Assembly: GCA_027600665.1 (NCBI GenBank)
Contig: JADGJL010000446.1
Location: forward strand, 1-20,982
Length of the DNA: 20,982 nt
Origin: Irineochytrium annulatum
Taxonomy: Eukaryota; Chytridiomycota; Chytridiomycetes; Chytridiales; Chytridiaceae
Reading direction: 5' to 3'
The position numbers and the translations under genes are program-made. Positions 18,307 to 20,982 of this stretch are shown piece after piece. Position 1 is the stretch's first letter; every line of letters starts with the position of its first letter. The notes beneath the pieces are model-generated. The model was given only the letters and a program-made list of their open reading frames with translations, did not search any database and was not told the origin of the DNA.

Positions 18307-20840
18307 TTATGATTGCACATAGTCCCCGCTGAAACCCGTCGGCCCTCTGCCCGTCGGCCCCCCCGTCGGCGTAACATCATCGGTACCTGTATCCGTGTTC
18401 GATACCGAACTGGGGACGACGAGAGCTTCCGACGATGAGCTCGATGACGACGCCATCATCCCAAACGTCCCCAGCCCCGCCGCGGCCGCCACGGCCGCCT
18501 GCATCTGATTCATCGGCCGCTCCGGCCCGGGCCCACGCAGCGCGGCAATGGCCTCCGTCACGATCCGATACGCCTCCGGCGTGATGGATCCCTCGTCGCG
18601 GAGCGACTCCGGCGTCGGTTGGCCAGGTGGTGATCGGGCCGGTTCGCCAAAGCCGTTGATGGCTGGGACGACGGCGTTGAAGGGGAAGAAGCCGATAGCG
18701 CTTGTTCGCTGTTACACGCTGGTTAGCATTCCGATAAGAAGACGTTGAACACCAACCAGAACGCGGCCGTACGCCCACCCGTCCTCGTAGACCTCACTGA
18801 TAACGACATTAGAGTCTAATCCCCATTTACCTGACCACATACCTCGCAGCAATCGCATCCCCGACTACAAACGCCAGCTCATCGCTCTGCGTCGGCACCC
18901 AATCAAAGCACACAACGAAAACCCCTAACCCGCCCACCATCTTCCTCACAGCGTTGGCCGCGGCCTCATAAGTCGGCGGCGGCGGCGGCGGCTTCGACCT
19001 CCCCTGCTCCTTCATCTTCACCATCGACGCCGAGTCTGTCGGTGACACCGGTGCCCCGCCGCCACCGGCCCCGCCACCTTTCCCCGCAACACCACCGGGC
19101 GAGGGTCCGCCCCCGCCGATGTCCAGGCCCAGCCCGCCGGGCATGCTGGGAGGGACGATGGACATGGGCTGGTTGGGCTGGATGGCGGCCGCTATAATGC
19201 TCGTCGGCGCGAGCGTGGGGTCGAGGGGTGTGGCGTAGCCGCCGTGGGAGCTGACAGGCTGCGCCTCGAACGGGGCCGCGAATGACGACGCTGGTGCGGC
19301 GGGCGCGGAAGGGATGTGGGGGAAGGACGGGATGGCGGGGCCGTTGTAGATGGGTGCGCCGTAGGGTGAGGATGTGGTGGCGGGGAGGGCGGAGTAGGGT
19401 TGAGCGTCGTAGGGCTGTTGCGGTTTATACGGGTGCGCTTCGTAGGGCTGTTGCTGCTGCTGGCGGTATAGTGGTGCGTCGTATGGCAGCGACGTGGACG
19501 TTTGTGAGACTCGCGGTTGGGACTCGGACGACGGAGTGGCCACGGTGGGTTGCTGCGCCACGTAGGGCTGCGCGTCGTACGGCACCGCGTTGGTCGTCGA
19601 CTGGGCCGGACGGGCGAGCGAAGGCGAACTTGGCGTTGAGGTATCGGTGACCGAGATGGCGGCCGCGATCGCGGCGCCGGACGATGATCCCATGGATCCC
19701 GTGGGCGTGACGTCGTCCGCCGCGCCGACGGATGGAGTCGAAGAGCCCCCGATGTCCGGGTTCGACCTCGAGATTGTGGACCACGACGAGCGCTTCACGG
19801 AGGCGTCGGCTGCCGAGTTGAACGACTGGGCCTGCAGGCCGAGGGGCGGGAGGGCCGCCGGCTTGAACGGAAAGTGCGACGACGCGATCCAGTTGCCCCA
19901 GCACTTTTCGTAGTCGGCCATGATCTGTGACGTGACGCTGGCACCGGCGAAGGGTGGGAGCTCGCGGCCGGGCACCGGATCTCCTTGAGGTATTTGATTT
20001 GTCAAATGATTGCCGAAGTTTGCAACGATCGAAAGCTGCAGCCGGTTATAATACGTAAAGGAACGTATCTGGCTACCTTGATTGAGTACTCCATCAACCC
20101 GTCCCATCGGGCATTCATTGCCGCCTTCAATCTTTCGCGCTTAAACCCTTCGTGTGTCGCTTCCCGCGACAGCACTACCTGATCCATCTCCGCCAGGTCC
20201 TTTCGGATCGGCTCCACGTCCTTGTTCTTCTTTTTCTGTGCCGAGTCCAACTTTGATCGTAAATCCTTCTGACGTTTGTACAAGCTCGACAGGCTGTCCT
20301 CGCTCGCCTTCACCTCTTTGATGTACGCACGGGACTTTTCGTACTTGTCTTTAAACGAATCAGGCTACGAAAGGAAGAGAAAATGATTGTACCGGCAAAG
20401 ACTAATGTCGCTTCTGCGAATCTCTCCCCGACATATGCAAGTTTCTCCGTGATATTCTAGTTTGCATTCAATCATTCTTTGATTCTTCTTATCTTACGAA
20501 CGCACCTTAATGTCGTCCGCCTCAGCCTTTCCCCACTGACCCATATATTTATCGGCTTTTGCATTCTCGTTAGATAAAAACTCCACGAGGCCATTTCATA
20601 CCATGACCCTGCTCCTTAGCCAGATTCCGCAGCTCCTTGATCACGTCCTTCTCCTCCTGCAGCCATACGTGCACTGTCAAGAGGAACGAATGCGTTAGAA
20701 TTCACGACCTCGCGCAAGCGCAAGAGCAGCCCTGCCCGTAGTTGGGGGGTGGGGTGGGAACGACGCGCACATGAGCTGTCGACGCCTATCGAGGCGAAGT
20801 TCCGCCTGAGCTCCTGCGAGAAGTCGTGTATCTTCGACAT
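18307..20840 (-). CDS. BAR-like coiled-coil and SH3 domain protein with PY-rich repeat linker
   Basis: Seven exons: 20840-20771, 20673-20602, 20555-20506, 20364-20077, 20035-18843, 18796-18757 and 18708-18307, giving 704 residues. Residues 1-190 are a long helical region, MSKIHDFSQELRRNFASIG then WLQEEKDVIKELRNLAKE and YKRQKDLRSKLDSAQKKKN ... MNARWDGLMEYSIK, resembling a BAR/F-BAR/I-BAR membrane-curving module. The subtype is not certain. Residues about 215-510 are disordered and Pro/Ala/Ser-rich, with five PYDAQPY-type repeats and a PPPPPPTY stretch holding a PPxY motif (513-516) for WW-domain partners such as Rsp5-type ligases. Residues about 532-585 are an SH3 domain (VFVVCFDWVPTQSDELAFVVGD ... 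EDGWAYGRV ... IGFFPFNAV) encoded by three exons. The Ser/Gly-rich tail ends at TAA 18309-18307. A role in endocytosis or actin-membrane coupling is inferred from domains. Intron 4 is only 41 nt. Start ATG 20840 fits best; earlier exons beyond the edge cannot be excluded. Confidence 0.85.
19346..19582 (-). repeat. Five PYDAQPY-type heptapeptide repeats in the BAR-SH3 linker
   Basis: Copies on the minus strand: PYDAQPY (19582-19562), PYDAPLY (19486-19466), PYEAHPY (19447-19427), PYDAQPY (19414-19394) and PYGAPIY (19366-19346). Each is 21 nt and separated by Gln/Ser/Pro-rich spacers. The regular Tyr-Pro pattern could bind SH3 or SH2-like partners or promote condensation; this is inference. Confidence 0.85.
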
Positions 20841-20982
20841 CGCCGGAGGCAGCGTCGACGGATCTGTCCAGTTGGGAGTTTCCCTTGGCTGGGTTGGGTG
20901 ACACCGGAATTCAAAGCGCCCAACTTGCCTCCAGGCTTGAGCATCCCGTTGCTTGCTTGCCGGCTCCAGCATCCGCCACACC
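20841..20982. other. 5' flank of the BAR-SH3 gene at the right edge
   Basis: 142 nt upstream of the chosen start. The frame is open to the edge without another ATG, so this is most likely 5' UTR or promoter. A further upstream exon outside the window is possible. Confidence 0.4.

Overview
This window comes from a fungal nuclear genome. All seven supportable genes lie on the minus strand. Most are split by short spliceosomal introns (about 41-90 nt, one of 396 nt) with GTRNGY-type donors, CTRAY-type branch sites and YAG acceptors. Coding DNA is GC-rich with C/G-rich third codon positions. The protein set is fungal in character: a Reg1-type protein with an AreA-like domain, a Drs2-type flippase, and a CDH-like DOMON-cytochrome b561 protein. 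The phylum cannot be fixed from the sequence alone.

Layout from the left edge: (1) 1-2525, Reg1-like PP1-regulatory protein with a GATA_AreA-type domain, 3 exons visible, C-terminus cut by the window edge. (2) 3503-6280, unrecognised protein of about 904 residues with a helical N-terminal half, seven copies of an HLALSY...TRR repeat, mostly on an exact 32-residue period, and a C-terminal coiled coil. (3) 6749-7714, small six-exon protein of 182 residues whose exons 4 and 5 are tandem 78-nt duplicates. (4) 8001-9389, secreted DOMON plus membrane cytochrome b561 protein of 415 residues with all four haem histidines. (5) 10162-11124, secreted low-complexity protein with a QPI[VI]K hexapeptide array. 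Its 3' end is unclear, and coding-like sequence continues to about 9567. (6) 11715-15695, complete P4-ATPase (Drs2/ATP8A type, 10 exons, 1159 residues) with an unusual PLSL in place of PISL. (7) 16653-18145, ubiquitin-conjugating enzyme resembling UBE2U with a long tail, 5 exons, 389 residues. (8) 18307-20840, BAR-like coiled coil, PY-rich repeat tail and SH3 domain, 7 exons, 704 residues. Counting the edge-truncated first gene there are eight gene models, seven of them complete or nearly so.

The genes do not form an obvious pathway or cluster. Two have membrane-traffic themes (flippase, BAR-SH3) and two have regulatory themes (PP1 targeting, ubiquitin conjugation), but nothing in the sequence shows co-regulation. 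I found no RNA genes, transposons or CRISPR. I do not see a clear new multi-gene system. The most novel-looking items are the 32-residue repeat protein, the tandem exon duplication, the unresolved 3' end of the secreted repeat protein, and an interrupted coding-like frame upstream of the flippase.
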